From Afifella aestuarii (GTDB lineage Bacteria > Pseudomonadota > Alphaproteobacteria > Rhizobiales > Afifellaceae), in contig NZ_SAUF01000001.1 of NCBI RefSeq assembly GCF_004023665.1, positions 1,040,501-1,104,500 of the forward strand: a stretch of 64,000 bases of DNA, given 5' to 3'. The notes under the pieces were generated by a model that saw only the letters and a program-made list of their open reading frames with translations, searched no databases and was not told the DNA's origin. Of this stretch, positions 8,310 through 17,821 are shown one piece after another. The translations under genes were made by a program, and so were the position numbers. Within the stretch, counting starts at the first letter, position 1; the number at the start of each line of letters is the position of its first letter.

Positions 8310-9968
8310 TTAGGACGCCTCCGCCTCTCGCGTTGCAGCGGCCTCCTGTTCGGCCTCTCTGCGGGCGTCCTGGCTCATGAAGGCCGCGGCCATCAGTTCT
8401 TTCGTGTAGTCCTTCTGCGGACGGGCGAAGACGTCTTCCGTCAGCCCTTCTTCCACGACCTTGCCTTCCTTCATGACGATGACGGTGTCGGCAAGTGCCC
8501 GCACCACCGAGAGATCGTGGCTGATGAAGAGATAGGAGAGGTTGTGCTCGCGCTGCAATTTGCGCAACAGGTCGACGATCTCCTTCTGCACCGAGCGATC
8601 GAGTGCCGAGGTCGGCTCATCGAGGACGAGCACTTTCGGCTTCAAGATCATGGCACGGGCGATCGCGATCCTCTGCCGCTGGCCGCCTGAGAATTCGTGC
8701 GGATAGCGGTTGCGCATCGACGGATCGAGCTGCACCTCCTTGAGTGCCTCCACAGCACGGCGGTCGCGTTCCTTGCGGCCGAGCTCCGGCTCGTGGACGA
8801 GAAGCCCTTCGGTGATGATCTGGCCGACCGTGAGACGCGGCGACAGCGACCCGTAGGGGTCCTGGAAGACGATCTGCAATTGCCGGCGCAGAGGACGATC
8901 GCGGCGAAGATCGGCGCCGGTCAGATCCTGACCCTCGAAGATGATTTCGCCGCGGCTTGAAATGAGGCGCAACAGCGCGCGCCCGAGCGTCGATTTCCCG
9001 GAGCCCGACTCGCCCACGATGCCGATCGTCTGGCCTTGCCGCAGCGTCAAAGAGAGGTTTTCGACGGCTTTCAGTTCGAAGGAATTCTTGCCGAAGAGCC
9101 CCTCTTTGATCTTGAAGGAGACGGAGACGCCGCGCCCCTGAAGGAGCACGGGAGCTGTCTCCGGGACCGGCTCCTTGTGCCCCTCCGGCTCGGCGGCCAG
9201 AAGCATCTTCGTATAGGGGTGCTGCGGACGCACGAAGATCTCGCTGACGGCACCCTGTTCGACCACTTCGCCGGCGCGCATGACATAGACGCGGTCCGCA
9301 AAACGGCGAACGATGCCGAGATCGTGGGTGATGAAGACGATCGCCATGCCGAGCCGGTCCTGGAGATCCTTAAGGAGCCTGAGGATTTCCGCCTGGATCG
9401 TCACGTCGAGGGCGGTCGTCGGTTCGTCGGCGATGAGGATGTCGGGATCATTGGCGAGCGCCATGGCGATCATGACGCGCTGGCGCTGGCCGCCGGACAT
9501 CTCATGCGGATAGGCGTCGAGACGCCGCTCGGCATTGGGGATGCGCACAAGCTTCAGAAGTTCGAGCGCCTTTGCCCGCGCTGCCTTGGGGCTCAGCCCG
9601 CCGTGATGGATCATCGGTTCGGCGATCTGCCGGCCGATCCTGTAGAGCGGGTCGAGCGAGGACATCGGCTCCTGGAAGATCATGGTGATCTTGTCGCCGC
9701 GGATGCGGTTGAGCCGACGCGGAGAGAGACGCAGAAGGTCCTCGCCGCGATAGAGCGCTTTGCCGCTGGCACGGCCGTTGGAGGCCAGAAGCCCCATCAG
9801 CGACATCACCGTCTGGCTCTTGCCGGAGCCGGATTCGCCGACGATGGCGACGGTTTCGCCGGAGGCGACATCGAAATTGACGCCGCGGACCGCATCGACC
9901 TGACCGTCGGCGAGCGTGAAGCTCACCTTGAGATCGCGCACGGACAGCACGTTTTCGGTGGTGCTCAT
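8310..9968 (-). CDS. Oligopeptide ABC transporter, fused double ATPase (OppD-OppF type)
   Basis: This 552-residue protein joins two ATP-binding cassettes. Each half has a Walker A ([10 protein letters not shown] and [11 protein letters not shown]), an ABC signature (MSGGQRQRV and FSGGQRQRI) and a Walker B ([11 protein letters not shown] and [11 protein letters not shown]). It resembles GsiA/YejF-type fusions that power dipeptide, oligopeptide or microcin-like uptake. I chose ATG 9968 ([10 protein letters not shown]), one base after the permease stop; an upstream ATG at 10007 would overlap the permease. It is the last gene of the minus-strand opp operon. The transported peptide is not evident. 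Confidence 0.9.
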   Translation of the reverse strand: MSTTENVLSVRDLKVSFTLADGQVDAVRGVNFDVASGETVAIVGESGSGKSQTVMSLMGLLASNGRASGKALYRGEDLLRLSPRRLNRIRGDKITMIFQEPMSSLDPLYRIGRQIAEPMIHHGGLSPKAARAKALELLKLVRIPNAERRLDAYPHEMSGGQRQRVMIAMALANDPDILIADEPTTALDVTIQAEILRLLKDLQDRLGMAIVFITHDLGIVRRFADRVYVMRAGEVVEQGAVSEIFVRPQHPYTKMLLAAEPEGHKEPVPETAPVLLQGRGVSVSFKIKEGLFGKNSFELKAVENLSLTLRQGQTIGIVGESGSGKSTLGRALLRLISSRGEIIFEGQDLTGADLRRDRPLRRQLQIVFQDPYGSLSPRLTVGQIITEGLLVHEPELGRKERDRRAVEALKEVQLDPSMRNRYPHEFSGGQRQRIAIARAMILKPKVLVLDEPTSALDRSVQKEIVDLLRKLQREHNLSYLFISHDLSVVRALADTVIVMKEGKVVEEGLTEDVFARPQKDYTKELMAAAFMSQDARREAEQEAAATREAEAS

Positions 9969-9969
9969 G

Positions 9970-11103
9970 TCAGCGGTCCTTCGGATCGAGCGCGTCGCGC
10001 AGGCCATCGCCGATGAAGTTCAGCGAAAACAGGATGAGGGCGAGAGCGATGGAGGGATAAAGCAGGAGCCAGCTGGCCCCCTGCATGTTCTTGGCACCTT
10101 CAGAAATGAGCACGCCGAGGCTCGTCAGCGGTTCCTGAACGCCGAGACCGAGGAAGGAGAGGAAACTCTCCAGGAGGATCACCTTCGGTACCAGAAGCGT
10201 CATGTAGACGGCGACCGGACCCAAAACGTTCGGAATGATGTGACGGCGCACGATCCCTGCGTTGGAGACGCCCAGCGCCTCCGCCGCCTCGACGAATTCA
10301 CGCCGCTTCAAGCTCAAGGTTTGGCCACGCACGATACGCGCCATGTCGAGCCATTCGATCGCGCCGACGGCGATGAACATCAGCACGAAATTGCGCCCGA
10401 AGAAGACCACGAGCAGAATGACGAAGAAGATGAACGGTAGCGAATAAAGCACGTCGACGAGGCGCATCATGACGTTGTCGACGCGCCCGCCCAGATATCC
10501 GGCAGTGGCGCCGTAGGCGACCCCGATCATCAGGGCGACGACCGTCGCCAGAAGTCCGATGGCGAGCGAGATGCGGATCGCCATGAAGATTCGCGCCAGG
10601 AGATCGCGCCCGTTGCCGTCGGTGCCGGCAATGAAATAGAGACGCGCGACATCCGCTTCGAGCACAGCAGAACGGCCATCGGCCGACGTCTCCGTGATCT
10701 TGGCGTTGGAGAAGAGGTCAGAGCGGTCGACATAGCGCGTGATACGCGGATCGACCTCGTCATCATCGGTGATCTCGGCGCGCACTTTATCGCCTTCGAC
10801 CTCGACGGAGGCGACGTCGACACGGGCGCGGGAGAGCGAGCGTTCCATTTCCGGCACGATGCGCTCTTCATGCGGGTAGGCCTCAAGGCTCGCCGGTACG
10901 CGCACATATTCCGAATAGACGCGGTCATAAGGATGCGGCCATACGAGAGGCCCGACGAGCGAGGCGACAGCCATGACGACGAGAATGAACAGGCTCGTCA
11001 TCGCCGCCTTGTTTCGGCGGAGGCGCACCAGCGCGTCCTGCCACAGGGAGCGGCCGGAGATCGTCGGCTCGTCGAGGGTGATGGGTTCTTCAGCGATCGA
11101 CAT
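9970..11103 (-). CDS. Oligopeptide ABC transporter permease (OppC type) with long periplasmic insert
   Basis: This is a membrane subunit of about 377 residues. After a cytoplasmic N-terminus and the first helix (TSLFILVVMAVASLVGPLVW) comes an unusually long hydrophilic stretch of about 110 residues, rich in Asp, Glu and Arg, before GTDGNGRDLLARI, which begins the normal OppC transport domain. The EAA-like loop is EAAEALGVSNAGIVRRHIIP. ATG 11103 lies eight bases after the oppB stop; another ATG at 11142 would overlap oppB. The insert makes it longer than the E. coli protein of about 300 residues. Confidence 0.88.
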   Translation of the reverse strand: MSIAEEPITLDEPTISGRSLWQDALVRLRRNKAAMTSLFILVVMAVASLVGPLVWPHPYDRVYSEYVRVPASLEAYPHEERIVPEMERSLSRARVDVASVEVEGDKVRAEITDDDEVDPRITRYVDRSDLFSNAKITETSADGRSAVLEADVARLYFIAGTDGNGRDLLARIFMAIRISLAIGLLATVVALMIGVAYGATAGYLGGRVDNVMMRLVDVLYSLPFIFFVILLVVFFGRNFVLMFIAVGAIEWLDMARIVRGQTLSLKRREFVEAAEALGVSNAGIVRRHIIPNVLGPVAVYMTLLVPKVILLESFLSFLGLGVQEPLTSLGVLISEGAKNMQGASWLLLYPSIALALILFSLNFIGDGLRDALDPKDR

Positions 11104-11111
11104 GTTCGGGC

Positions 11112-12035
11112 TCAATCGTAGCGGACGCGCGGATCGAGCCACGCATAGACAAGGTCGACGATCATGTTGAACACGACCACGAAGATGGAGACGACCACGA
11201 CTGTGCCCATGACGAGCGTGTAGTCGCGATTGAGTGCCGCCTGGACGAAATAGCGACCGACGCCCGGAATGCCGAAGATCGTTTCAACGACGATCGAGCC
11301 GGTCAGAAGCGCAGCGGCGGCGGGTCCGAGATAGGAGACAACCGGCAGAATGGCCGCCCGCAGGGCATGCACCATGACGACGACGCGGGTCGGCAGGCCA
11401 TAGGCCCGCACCGTGCGCACATGGTCCGAGCGCAAGGCCTCGATCATGGCGCCGCGGATGAGGCGCGCGACGATGGCGATCTGCGGCAGGGCGAGCGTGA
11501 CAATGGGCAGGATCTTGTTGGGAAGGGCGCCATTGCCCCAACCGCCGGCGGGGAGCCAGCCGAGCGACACGCCGAAAATCAAGGACAGCACCGGTGCGAT
11601 GACGAAGGGGGGAATGGTGATGCCGAACGTGGCGACGCCGACCACGAGATAATCGATCGTGGAATTCTGCTTCAGCGCGGCGATCGAGCCCAAGACCGTG
11701 CCGATGATGAGGGCGAGCGTGAGCGCCGATGCGCCAAGCTGAATCGACACCGGCAGGCCAGCGGCGAAAAGATCGCCCACGGAGAAGTCACGGTAGACGA
11801 AGCTCGGTCCGAGATCGCCGTGCAGCAGGTTGCTCAGGTAGAGCAGATATTGCCGCCAGAGCGGTTCGTTGAGGTGATAGATGCGGTTCAAATTCTCCAT
11901 CACCTTGGCTTCCAGGGGACGTTCCAGATTGAACGGTCCGCCCGGTGCCACGCGCATCAGGAAAAACGATATCGTTATGATGACAAAGAGCGTCGGAATG
12001 GCTGTCGCCAACCGGCGCAAAACATAGCTCAGCAT
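11112..12035 (-). CDS. Oligopeptide ABC transporter permease (OppB type)
   Basis: This 307-residue permease has the OppB pattern: a first helix MLSYVLRRLATAIPTLFVI followed by TISFFLMRVAPGGPF, several more helices, and the ATPase-contact loop VRTVRAYGLPTRVVVMVHAL. It pairs with the OppC-type protein directly downstream to form the membrane channel of the importer. It lies about 130 bases after oppA, separated by a hairpin that probably lowers its expression relative to the binding protein. Confidence 0.92.
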   Translation of the reverse strand: MLSYVLRRLATAIPTLFVIITISFFLMRVAPGGPFNLERPLEAKVMENLNRIYHLNEPLWRQYLLYLSNLLHGDLGPSFVYRDFSVGDLFAAGLPVSIQLGASALTLALIIGTVLGSIAALKQNSTIDYLVVGVATFGITIPPFVIAPVLSLIFGVSLGWLPAGGWGNGALPNKILPIVTLALPQIAIVARLIRGAMIEALRSDHVRTVRAYGLPTRVVVMVHALRAAILPVVSYLGPAAAALLTGSIVVETIFGIPGVGRYFVQAALNRDYTLVMGTVVVVSIFVVVFNMIVDLVYAWLDPRVRYD

Positions 12036-12117
12036 CGCCGCTCCGTCGGTGGAAGGCGAAGCCTGCCCATCGGTTCAGGCAGCTTCTATGATTGCAGAAA
12101 AAAACCGGACGAGGCTC

Positions 12118-12150
12118 GAGGTTCCCGTACATCCTGTGCGCGGGAACCTC
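12118..12150 (-). terminator. Hairpin between oppA and oppB, probable partial terminator
   Basis: GAGGTTCCCG (12118-12127) pairs perfectly over ten bases with CGGGAACCTC (12141-12150) around a 13-base loop. Read on the minus strand it follows the oppA stop and is followed, about 12 bases later, by a run of seven T (12098-12104). Partial termination or 3'-end protection would give more binding protein than permease. Confidence 0.6.
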
Positions 12151-12163
12151 TGCGTCAGCCCAA

Positions 12164-13750
12164 TTACTGCTCGAGCGACATCCACCGCGTTCCGTGGACG
12201 TTGACGAGATTGTCCTCCCAACCCTGCAGCTTGTCGGAAACCAGGCTGAGGGAGGAGTAATAGAGGATCGGGATGAAGGGCAGGTCGCGCATGAAGATCG
12301 TCTCGGCCTGCTTCAGGACTTCAGCGCGCTCGTCGAGGTCGCTGGTCTCTTCGGCCTTCTCCATCAGCGCATCATATTCCGGGTTGTTGTAGTTTGCGTA
12401 GTTGAAGCCCGGATTGTTGCTCTCCACCAGGAACAGGAAGTTCTGCGGGTCGGAATAATCGCCGATCCAGCCGGCACGCGCGATGTCAAAGTCGCCCTTG
12501 TCTCGCAGATAGGCGTAATGGGTGGCGCCATCCGCGGTCACGAAAGTCGTCTTAACACCGATATTCTTCCACATATCGGCGATCGCGGTCGCCGTGTTCT
12601 GGTGGTTCTCGCCGGTGTTGTAGCGGATCTCGACGCTCAGCGGATTGTCTTTTCCGTAACCGGCCTCTTCGAGCAGCTCGATGGCTTTGTCTTCGCGGTC
12701 GAGCGGATCCATGTCCTTGTAATCGGCATAGGCCGGCTCGCCGTAATTGCCGATGCCCGGAGGAACCAGCGAATAGGCGGGCAGCATGGCGCCGGCCCAG
12801 ATCTCGTCCGCGATGAATTCGCGATCGATCGCCATCGACAGCGCCTGACGGACGCGCACGTCGGAGAGCTTCTCCTTGTCGGCCTTCACGGCATAATAGT
12901 AGTTGCCGAGATACGGAACAATGTGGACTTCGTCGCCCAGCGTATCCTTCACATACTTCATCTGCTCGGTTGGGATGTCGGAGCAGGATTGCACTTCGCC
13001 GGCCTCGAAGCGCCGCAGGCAGGCTGAGCGATCCTCGAAGGGAATGTAGATCACCTTGTCGATGGCGACGTTGTCGGCATCATGGAAATTCTTGTTCTTG
13101 ACGAGGACGATACGCGAATTCGGCGTGAATTCCTGGAGCGTATAGGCGCCGTTCGAGACCATGTTCTCCGGCTGCACGAAATCGGTGCCGAACTCCTTCA
13201 CCGCCGGGGGATAGACGGGCAGGCTGGTCTGATGGGTCAGCAGCTCGAGGAAATACGGCGTCTGGTTTTCCAGTGTGAACTGGAGCGTGTGTTCGTCGAG
13301 CGCCTTGACGCCAATCTCTTCGGGCGGAACCTTGCCGGAATTGGCCGCTTCGGCGTTTTTAATCGGATAGAGGATGTTGGCGTATTTGGCGCCGGTCTCC
13401 GGGTTGATGATCCTCTGATAGGAGAAGACGAAGTCCCCAGCCGTCAGTGGTTCGCCGTTCGACCATTTGGCATCGTCGCGCAGGTGGAACGTCCAGGTGA
13501 GACCGTCATCGGATGTTTCCCAGCTCTCTGCGACGCCCGGGACGACTTTGGCTGAAGAGCTGTAGACGACGAGGCCTTCATAAAGGTCACGTAGGACATT
13601 CGCTTCCGAAATGGTCGACGTTTTGTGCTGATCGAGCGTCTCGGGGTCGGCGTCGTTGCCGCGTGTATAAGTGACCTCGGCGCTGGCGCTCGCGGCCATC
13701 AATGCTACCGCCGCTGCGCCCAGAACGAACCTGGACAACAATCTGCGCAT
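12164..13750 (-). CDS. oppA: Oligopeptide ABC transporter substrate-binding protein (OppA type)
   Basis: This 528-residue protein begins with a Sec signal peptide (MRRLLSRFVLGAAAVALMA, predicted cut after ASA). The mature part is an SBP_bac_5 family protein: DPETLDQHKTS, LYEGLVVY, VPGVAESWETSDDGLTWTFHLR and KWSNGEPLTAGDFVFSYQRI are typical of OppA/MppA-type peptide receptors. It is the first gene of the minus-strand operon with two permeases and a double ATPase. An oligopeptide ligand is likely; the exact one cannot be told from sequence. Confidence 0.92.
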   Translation of the reverse strand: MRRLLSRFVLGAAAVALMAASASAEVTYTRGNDADPETLDQHKTSTISEANVLRDLYEGLVVYSSSAKVVPGVAESWETSDDGLTWTFHLRDDAKWSNGEPLTAGDFVFSYQRIINPETGAKYANILYPIKNAEAANSGKVPPEEIGVKALDEHTLQFTLENQTPYFLELLTHQTSLPVYPPAVKEFGTDFVQPENMVSNGAYTLQEFTPNSRIVLVKNKNFHDADNVAIDKVIYIPFEDRSACLRRFEAGEVQSCSDIPTEQMKYVKDTLGDEVHIVPYLGNYYYAVKADKEKLSDVRVRQALSMAIDREFIADEIWAGAMLPAYSLVPPGIGNYGEPAYADYKDMDPLDREDKAIELLEEAGYGKDNPLSVEIRYNTGENHQNTATAIADMWKNIGVKTTFVTADGATHYAYLRDKGDFDIARAGWIGDYSDPQNFLFLVESNNPGFNYANYNNPEYDALMEKAEETSDLDERAEVLKQAETIFMRDLPFIPILYYSSLSLVSDKLQGWEDNLVNVHGTRWMSLEQ

Positions 13751-13912
13751 TCCTGATCCTCCTTGAGAGGGCGGACTTCAAAAGCCCAGCCTAACGTGCG
13801 GGGACACTACGCGCGGAATCGATTGTATGGCAACTTGCCGCCACGGAAGCGTCGAAATCCTGTGCGGCGGTGTCCACAGGCCTGTCGCCGCACGCGCAAA
13901 GGAGGCGCCCTT

Positions 13913-14629
13913 ATGAGCCCATCGCAGGAGAAGCCTGGTTTCGTCTTCCCGCCGCCGCCCACGGTCGGCGTGCCGATTGCGACAGACGCGGCGACTTTCC
14001 CGGTGCGGCGTATCTTCTGCGTCGGTCGCAATTATGCCGACCATGCGCGGGAAATGGGCGCCGAGGTCGATCGCGAGGCACCGTTCTATTTTACCAAGCC
14101 CGCCGATGCGGTCGCTTTATCGGGGGCGACGATCGCCTATCCGCCGGGCACGCAGGATTGCCATTACGAAGGAGAGTTCGTGGTGGCGCTCGGCGGTCCT
14201 GCCTTTCAAGTTTCGCCGGATGAGGCGATGGGTTGCGTCTTCGGCTATGCCTCCGGCATCGATTTGACGCGGCGCGACCTGCAGGGCGCGGCAAAGACCA
14301 AAGGCCGCCCCTGGGATCTCGGCAAGGCGTTCGAGAATTCCGCCCTGATCGCGCCGATCATGCCTGCGTCCGATTTCGGTGCGATCGGCGAGCAGATGCT
14401 CACAACGCGCGTCAATGGCGAGGTGCGGCAGCAGGCGAGACTGTCCGATATGGTCTGGAGCGTGCCGGAGCTGATCGTCCATCTGTCACGCTATTATCAC
14501 CTGAAGCCCGGCGACCTCCTCTATACGGGCACGCCCGCCGGCGTTGGGGCGGTGAAGCCGGGCGACAAATTGTCCGTTCAGATCGAGGGGCTCGAGGAGC
14601 TCGCCATCGCGATCGGGCCGGCGGAGTGA
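13913..14629 (+). CDS. Fumarylacetoacetate hydrolase family protein
   Basis: This 238-residue FAH-family enzyme contains FCVGRNYADHA, the metal-binding CHYEGEFVVALGG and KAFENSALIAP, and ends with GDLLYTGTPAGVGAVKPGD. These are the hallmarks of the acylpyruvase/fumarylpyruvate hydrolase subgroup, which cleaves C-C bonds in 2,4-diketo acids with Mg or Mn. The start at 13913 follows GGAGG; the longer upstream reading lacks a ribosome site. It stands alone here, divergent from oppA and convergent with the epimerase gene, so its pathway is unknown. Confidence 0.88.
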   Translation: MSPSQEKPGFVFPPPPTVGVPIATDAATFPVRRIFCVGRNYADHAREMGAEVDREAPFYFTKPADAVALSGATIAYPPGTQDCHYEGEFVVALGGPAFQVSPDEAMGCVFGYASGIDLTRRDLQGAAKTKGRPWDLGKAFENSALIAPIMPASDFGAIGEQMLTTRVNGEVRQQARLSDMVWSVPELIVHLSRYYHLKPGDLLYTGTPAGVGAVKPGDKLSVQIEGLEELAIAIGPAE

Positions 14630-14638
14630 CCACGCCGC

Positions 14639-15649
14639 TCAGGCTTGGCCGTAAAAATCCCGGTACCAGGCGATGAAACGGGCGATGCCTTCCTTGATCG
14701 GCGTCTTCGGCCGATAGCCGAGATCGTCCGCGAGCGCCTCGATATCGGCATAGGTGGTGGGCACATCGCCAGGCTGCATCGGCAGGAAGATCTTTTCCGC
14801 CTCGCGGCCGAGCGCTTCTTCGATGGCGGCGATGAAATCCATGAGCTCGACCGGCTGATTGTTGCCGATGTTGTAGAGCCGGTAGGGTGCCGAGGAGGAG
14901 GCAGGATTCGGCGCCGCGCCGTCCCATTGTCCGTCCGGCTCGGCCGCATGATCGAGCACCCGCACCACGCCTTCGACGATGTCGTCGATATAGGTGAAAT
15001 CGCGGGAATGGCGGCCGTTGTTGAAGACCTCGATCGGTTCGCCGGCGAGGATTTTCCGCGTGAACAGGAAAAGCGACATGTCCGGGCGGCCCCACGGGCC
15101 GTAGACGGTGAAGAAGCGTAAGCCCGTCACCGGCAGGCGGTAGAGATGCGCATAGGAATGCGCCATCAGTTCGTTCGCCTTCTTCGTTGCCGCATACAGG
15201 CTGAGCGGATGATCGACGTTCTGGGCGACGCTGAACGGCATCGCCGTGTTGGCGCCATAGACGGAGCTCGACGAGGCGAAGGCGAGATGGACGACGCCAT
15301 TGTGGCGGCAGCCTTCGAGGACGTTGAGGAAGCCGACGAGATTGGCGTCGGCATACGCGTGCGGATTGGTGATGCCGTAACGCACGCCCGCCTGCGCCGC
15401 GAGATGGATGACGCGGTCGGGCCGCTCCTCGGCGAAAAGAGCGGCGCTGCCTTCGCGATCGGCGAGATCGAGGCGGTGAAAGTGGAAGCCCGGTACGGAT
15501 TGAAGGCGGGCAAGCCGCGCTTCTTTCAAGGTCACGTCGTAATAATCGTTGAGATTGTCGACGCCAATCACCGTGTCACCGCGAGCAAGAAGACGCTGCG
15601 CCGTGTGGAAGCCGATGAAGCCGGCAGCGCCCGTGACGAGAACTTTCAT
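14639..15649 (-). CDS. lspL: UDP-glucuronate 4-epimerase (NAD-dependent epimerase family)
   Basis: This 336-residue short-chain dehydrogenase/epimerase has the NAD-binding motif GAAGFIGFH near the N-terminus, the catalytic [11 protein letters not shown] motif, and [18 protein letters not shown], which is characteristic of UDP-glucuronate/UDP-galacturonate 4-epimerases such as LspL. The product would be UDP-galacturonate for lipopolysaccharide or capsule. ATG 15649 starts the protein directly before the Rossmann strand (MKVLVTG); upstream in-frame sequence is low-complexity and not conserved in type. No other polysaccharide genes are adjacent. Confidence 0.87.
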   Translation of the reverse strand: MKVLVTGAAGFIGFHTAQRLLARGDTVIGVDNLNDYYDVTLKEARLARLQSVPGFHFHRLDLADREGSAALFAEERPDRVIHLAAQAGVRYGITNPHAYADANLVGFLNVLEGCRHNGVVHLAFASSSSVYGANTAMPFSVAQNVDHPLSLYAATKKANELMAHSYAHLYRLPVTGLRFFTVYGPWGRPDMSLFLFTRKILAGEPIEVFNNGRHSRDFTYIDDIVEGVVRVLDHAAEPDGQWDGAAPNPASSSAPYRLYNIGNNQPVELMDFIAAIEEALGREAEKIFLPMQPGDVPTTYADIEALADDLGYRPKTPIKEGIARFIAWYRDFYGQA

Positions 15650-15881
15650 CGCGCGCGTCCTCTCGTGACGGATGGGAGGGCTTGCGGAACTTTGACAGCG
15701 CGGCCTTGGGCCGTGGCACTGGAAAACATGGGACGGGTCTTCGATCGCGGGTGCCAGAGCCCCGGCTCCTAACACCGGGCGTGCGGCAGGCAAAGAGCTA
15801 CGGCTTCCGAAGATGTCTCGATCCGCGGCGACTTACCGCAAGGATGCGGCGCTTCTGCCTCTCGCGCCGCCGCCGAAACAG

Positions 15882-15899
15882 TGTCAATTCCGCGCGACA
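15882..15899. promoter_or_regulatory. Distal PpsR/CrtJ-type operator upstream of bchE
   Basis: TGTCAATTCCGCGCGACA fits the TGT-N12-ACA consensus of the aerobic photosynthesis repressor PpsR/CrtJ and is one base from the fuller TGTCA-N8-TGACA form. Its centre is 104 bases from that of the second site. The 393-base spacer 15650-16042 holds this site, the FNR box, the proximal site and a -10 element; I see no gene in the rest of it. Confidence 0.6.
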
Positions 15900-15963
15900 G
15901 ATACGTGCGACCACGTCCAGGCCGACCTTCAAGTGGGTGCAAGAAAGCCCGCTCTGCGTGTCA

Positions 15964-15979
15964 TTTGATCGACATCAAA
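15964..15979. promoter_or_regulatory. FNR/FixK-type box upstream of bchE
   Basis: TTTGATCGACATCAAA is a perfect TTGAT-N4-ATCAA palindrome, the binding consensus of FNR, FnrL and FixK. Its centre (15971.5) is about 40 bases before the start point predicted from the TACAAT element at 16000-16005, which is the usual class II activator position. It would switch on bchE when oxygen is low, matching the anaerobic cyclase that the gene encodes. Confidence 0.8.
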
Positions 15980-15985
15980 GTGAAG

Positions 15986-16005
15986 TGTCACGCAGACCTT
16001 ACAAT
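15986..16005 (+). promoter_or_regulatory. Proximal PpsR/CrtJ-type operator overlapping a -10 element of bchE
   Basis: TGTCACGCAGACCTTACA (15986-16003) fits TGT-N12-ACA and is one base from TGTCA-N8-TGACA. It overlaps TACAAT (16000-16005), a five-of-six match to the -10 consensus, so a bound repressor would block RNA polymerase. No good -35 is present at the right distance, as expected for an activator-dependent promoter. The implied transcript start near 16012 supports ATG 16043 rather than ATG 16004 as the bchE start. Confidence 0.6.
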
Positions 16006-16042
16006 GGAAACTGTCAAGCGACCTCTCCCGGAGACGGAATCG

Positions 16043-17812
16043 ATGCGCATTCTCATGATTCATCCGAACTACCATTCTGGTGGCGCGGAGATCGCAGGTA
16101 ACTGGCCACCCGCATGGGTTGCTTATCTGGCGGGCGCTCTGAAAACGGCCGGTTTTACCGATATCCGTTTCATTGATGCGATGACCGACCGTATCGAGGA
16201 TGAGGAGCTCAGACGTATCATCCGCGAGGAGAAGCCGGACGTCGTCGGCGCCACCTCGATCACGCCGTCCATCTATAAGGCCGAGCGTATCCTTCAGATC
16301 GCGAAGGAAGAGCATCCGAACGCGTTGACTATCATCGGCGGCGTGCATGCGAGCTTCATGTATCGCCAGGTCCTGACCGAGGCGCCGTGGATCGACGCCA
16401 TCATCCGGGGCGAGGGCGAGGCCGTCATCGTCAATGTGATGAAGGCGCTCGAGAGCGGCAACTGGACCGAAGCGCGGTCGAACGTTCTCGGCATCGCTTA
16501 TAGCGACGGCGATCAGGTCGTCGCCACGCCGGCCGAGCCGCCGATTGCCGATGTCGACACGATCAAGCCGGACTGGAGCGTGCTCGACTGGGAAAAGTAT
16601 ATCTATATCCCGCTCAACACGCGCGTCGCCGTGCCGAACTTTGCGCGCGGCTGCCCCTTCACCTGCTCGTTCTGCTCGCAGTGGAAATTCTGGCGCAACT
16701 ACCGTGTCCGCGACCCGCTCAAGGTGGTCGACGAGATCGAGGATCTGGTGCGCAACCACGGGGTCGGCTTCTTCATCCTGGCCGACGAAGAGCCCACCAT
16801 TCACCGCAAGAAGTTCATCCGCTTCTGCGAAGAGATGGTGAAGCGCGACCTGCCGGTTCTGTGGGGCATCAACACGCGCGTTACGGACGTCATCCGCGAC
16901 GAGAAGCTTCTGCCGCTCTATCGCAAGGCCGGCCTCATCCACGTGTCGCTCGGCACGGAAGCCGCTGCGCAGCTGAAGCTCGATCTCTTCAATAAGGAGA
17001 CCACGGTCGCACAGAACAAGCGTGCCGTTCAGCTTCTCAAGAAGAACGGCATCATGGCGGAGGCGCAGTTCATCGTCGGTCTCGACAACGAGACGCCGGA
17101 GACGCTGGAAGAAACCTACCGCATGGTGATCGACTGGGGCGCGGAGATGGCCAACTGGTCCATGTACACGCCGTGGCCGTTTGCCGATCTCTTCCAGGAA
17201 CTCGGCGATAAGGTCGAGATCTTCGACTACGAGAAGTACAACTTCGTTACGCCGATCGTGAAGCCGGCGGCGATGGATCGGGCGACCCTGCTCGATCGTG
17301 TCATGCACAATTATCGTCGCTTCTACATGCGCAAGATGCTGTTCCACTATCCGTGGATCCGTGACAAGACCTTGCGCCGTTACATGATGGGTTGCCTGAA
17401 GGCCTTCATGCGGTCGGGTATGCGGCGTGAGTTCTACGATCTCGGTCGTGTGAATTATTGGGGTCCGCAGTCGAAGAAGAAAGTCGATTTCGGTTTCGAC
17501 GAGACCCGTACGCTCGATCGGCGCCAGCTTGCCGATCTGAAGAGCGCGCCGCCGCCGCGCAAACTGAAGAAGAAGCGGGTTCCTGCAGAGGTCGCCGCCA
17601 ACGGTGTGAACGGCGCCAATGGTGCCAACGGCCATGCCGAGGAGATCGACGAGGGCGATCAGTACGACGAGGCGGTGATGACGCCGGCCGCCGTCAGCGC
17701 TTGCGGTGCTCCGAAGGGGTTGCCGGAGGATGGAGACGATTACGATGAGGCGATCACCTCATCCAATCCCGCTCCGGCCGAGGTGGAGAAGCCGCGGGCG
17801 ACAGTGCATTAG
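16043..17812 (+). CDS. bchE: BchE, anaerobic Mg-protoporphyrin IX monomethyl ester cyclase
   Basis: This 589-residue enzyme forms the fifth ring of bacteriochlorophyll without oxygen, using cobalamin and radical SAM chemistry. The N-terminal B12-binding-like domain begins [19 protein letters not shown]. The radical SAM cluster motif is C204-PFT-C208-SF-C211, followed by a TIM-barrel region. The last 70 or so residues are a low-complexity tail with NG repeats and two acidic copies of a D-x-YDEA motif. ATG 16043 follows GGAG at nine bases and matches the usual BchE N-terminus. bchJ follows after nine bases, and the upstream operators suit a photosynthesis gene. Confidence 0.95.
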   Translation: MRILMIHPNYHSGGAEIAGNWPPAWVAYLAGALKTAGFTDIRFIDAMTDRIEDEELRRIIREEKPDVVGATSITPSIYKAERILQIAKEEHPNALTIIGGVHASFMYRQVLTEAPWIDAIIRGEGEAVIVNVMKALESGNWTEARSNVLGIAYSDGDQVVATPAEPPIADVDTIKPDWSVLDWEKYIYIPLNTRVAVPNFARGCPFTCSFCSQWKFWRNYRVRDPLKVVDEIEDLVRNHGVGFFILADEEPTIHRKKFIRFCEEMVKRDLPVLWGINTRVTDVIRDEKLLPLYRKAGLIHVSLGTEAAAQLKLDLFNKETTVAQNKRAVQLLKKNGIMAEAQFIVGLDNETPETLEETYRMVIDWGAEMANWSMYTPWPFADLFQELGDKVEIFDYEKYNFVTPIVKPAAMDRATLLDRVMHNYRRFYMRKMLFHYPWIRDKTLRRYMMGCLKAFMRSGMRREFYDLGRVNYWGPQSKKKVDFGFDETRTLDRRQLADLKSAPPPRKLKKKRVPAEVAANGVNGANGANGHAEEIDEGDQYDEAVMTPAAVSACGAPKGLPEDGDDYDEAITSSNPAPAEVEKPRATVH

Positions 17813-17821
17813 GGCGCGGCT

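Noticed and set aside
15682-15960. Possible small coding region upstream of bchE
   Set aside because: The open frame is Arg/Ser-rich, has no ribosome site and runs through the FNR and PpsR sites.
16004-16042. Upstream ATG giving a bchE extension of 13 residues
   Set aside because: It overlaps the predicted -10 element and would lie before the likely transcript start. ATG 16043 has a ribosome site and the standard BchE N-terminus.
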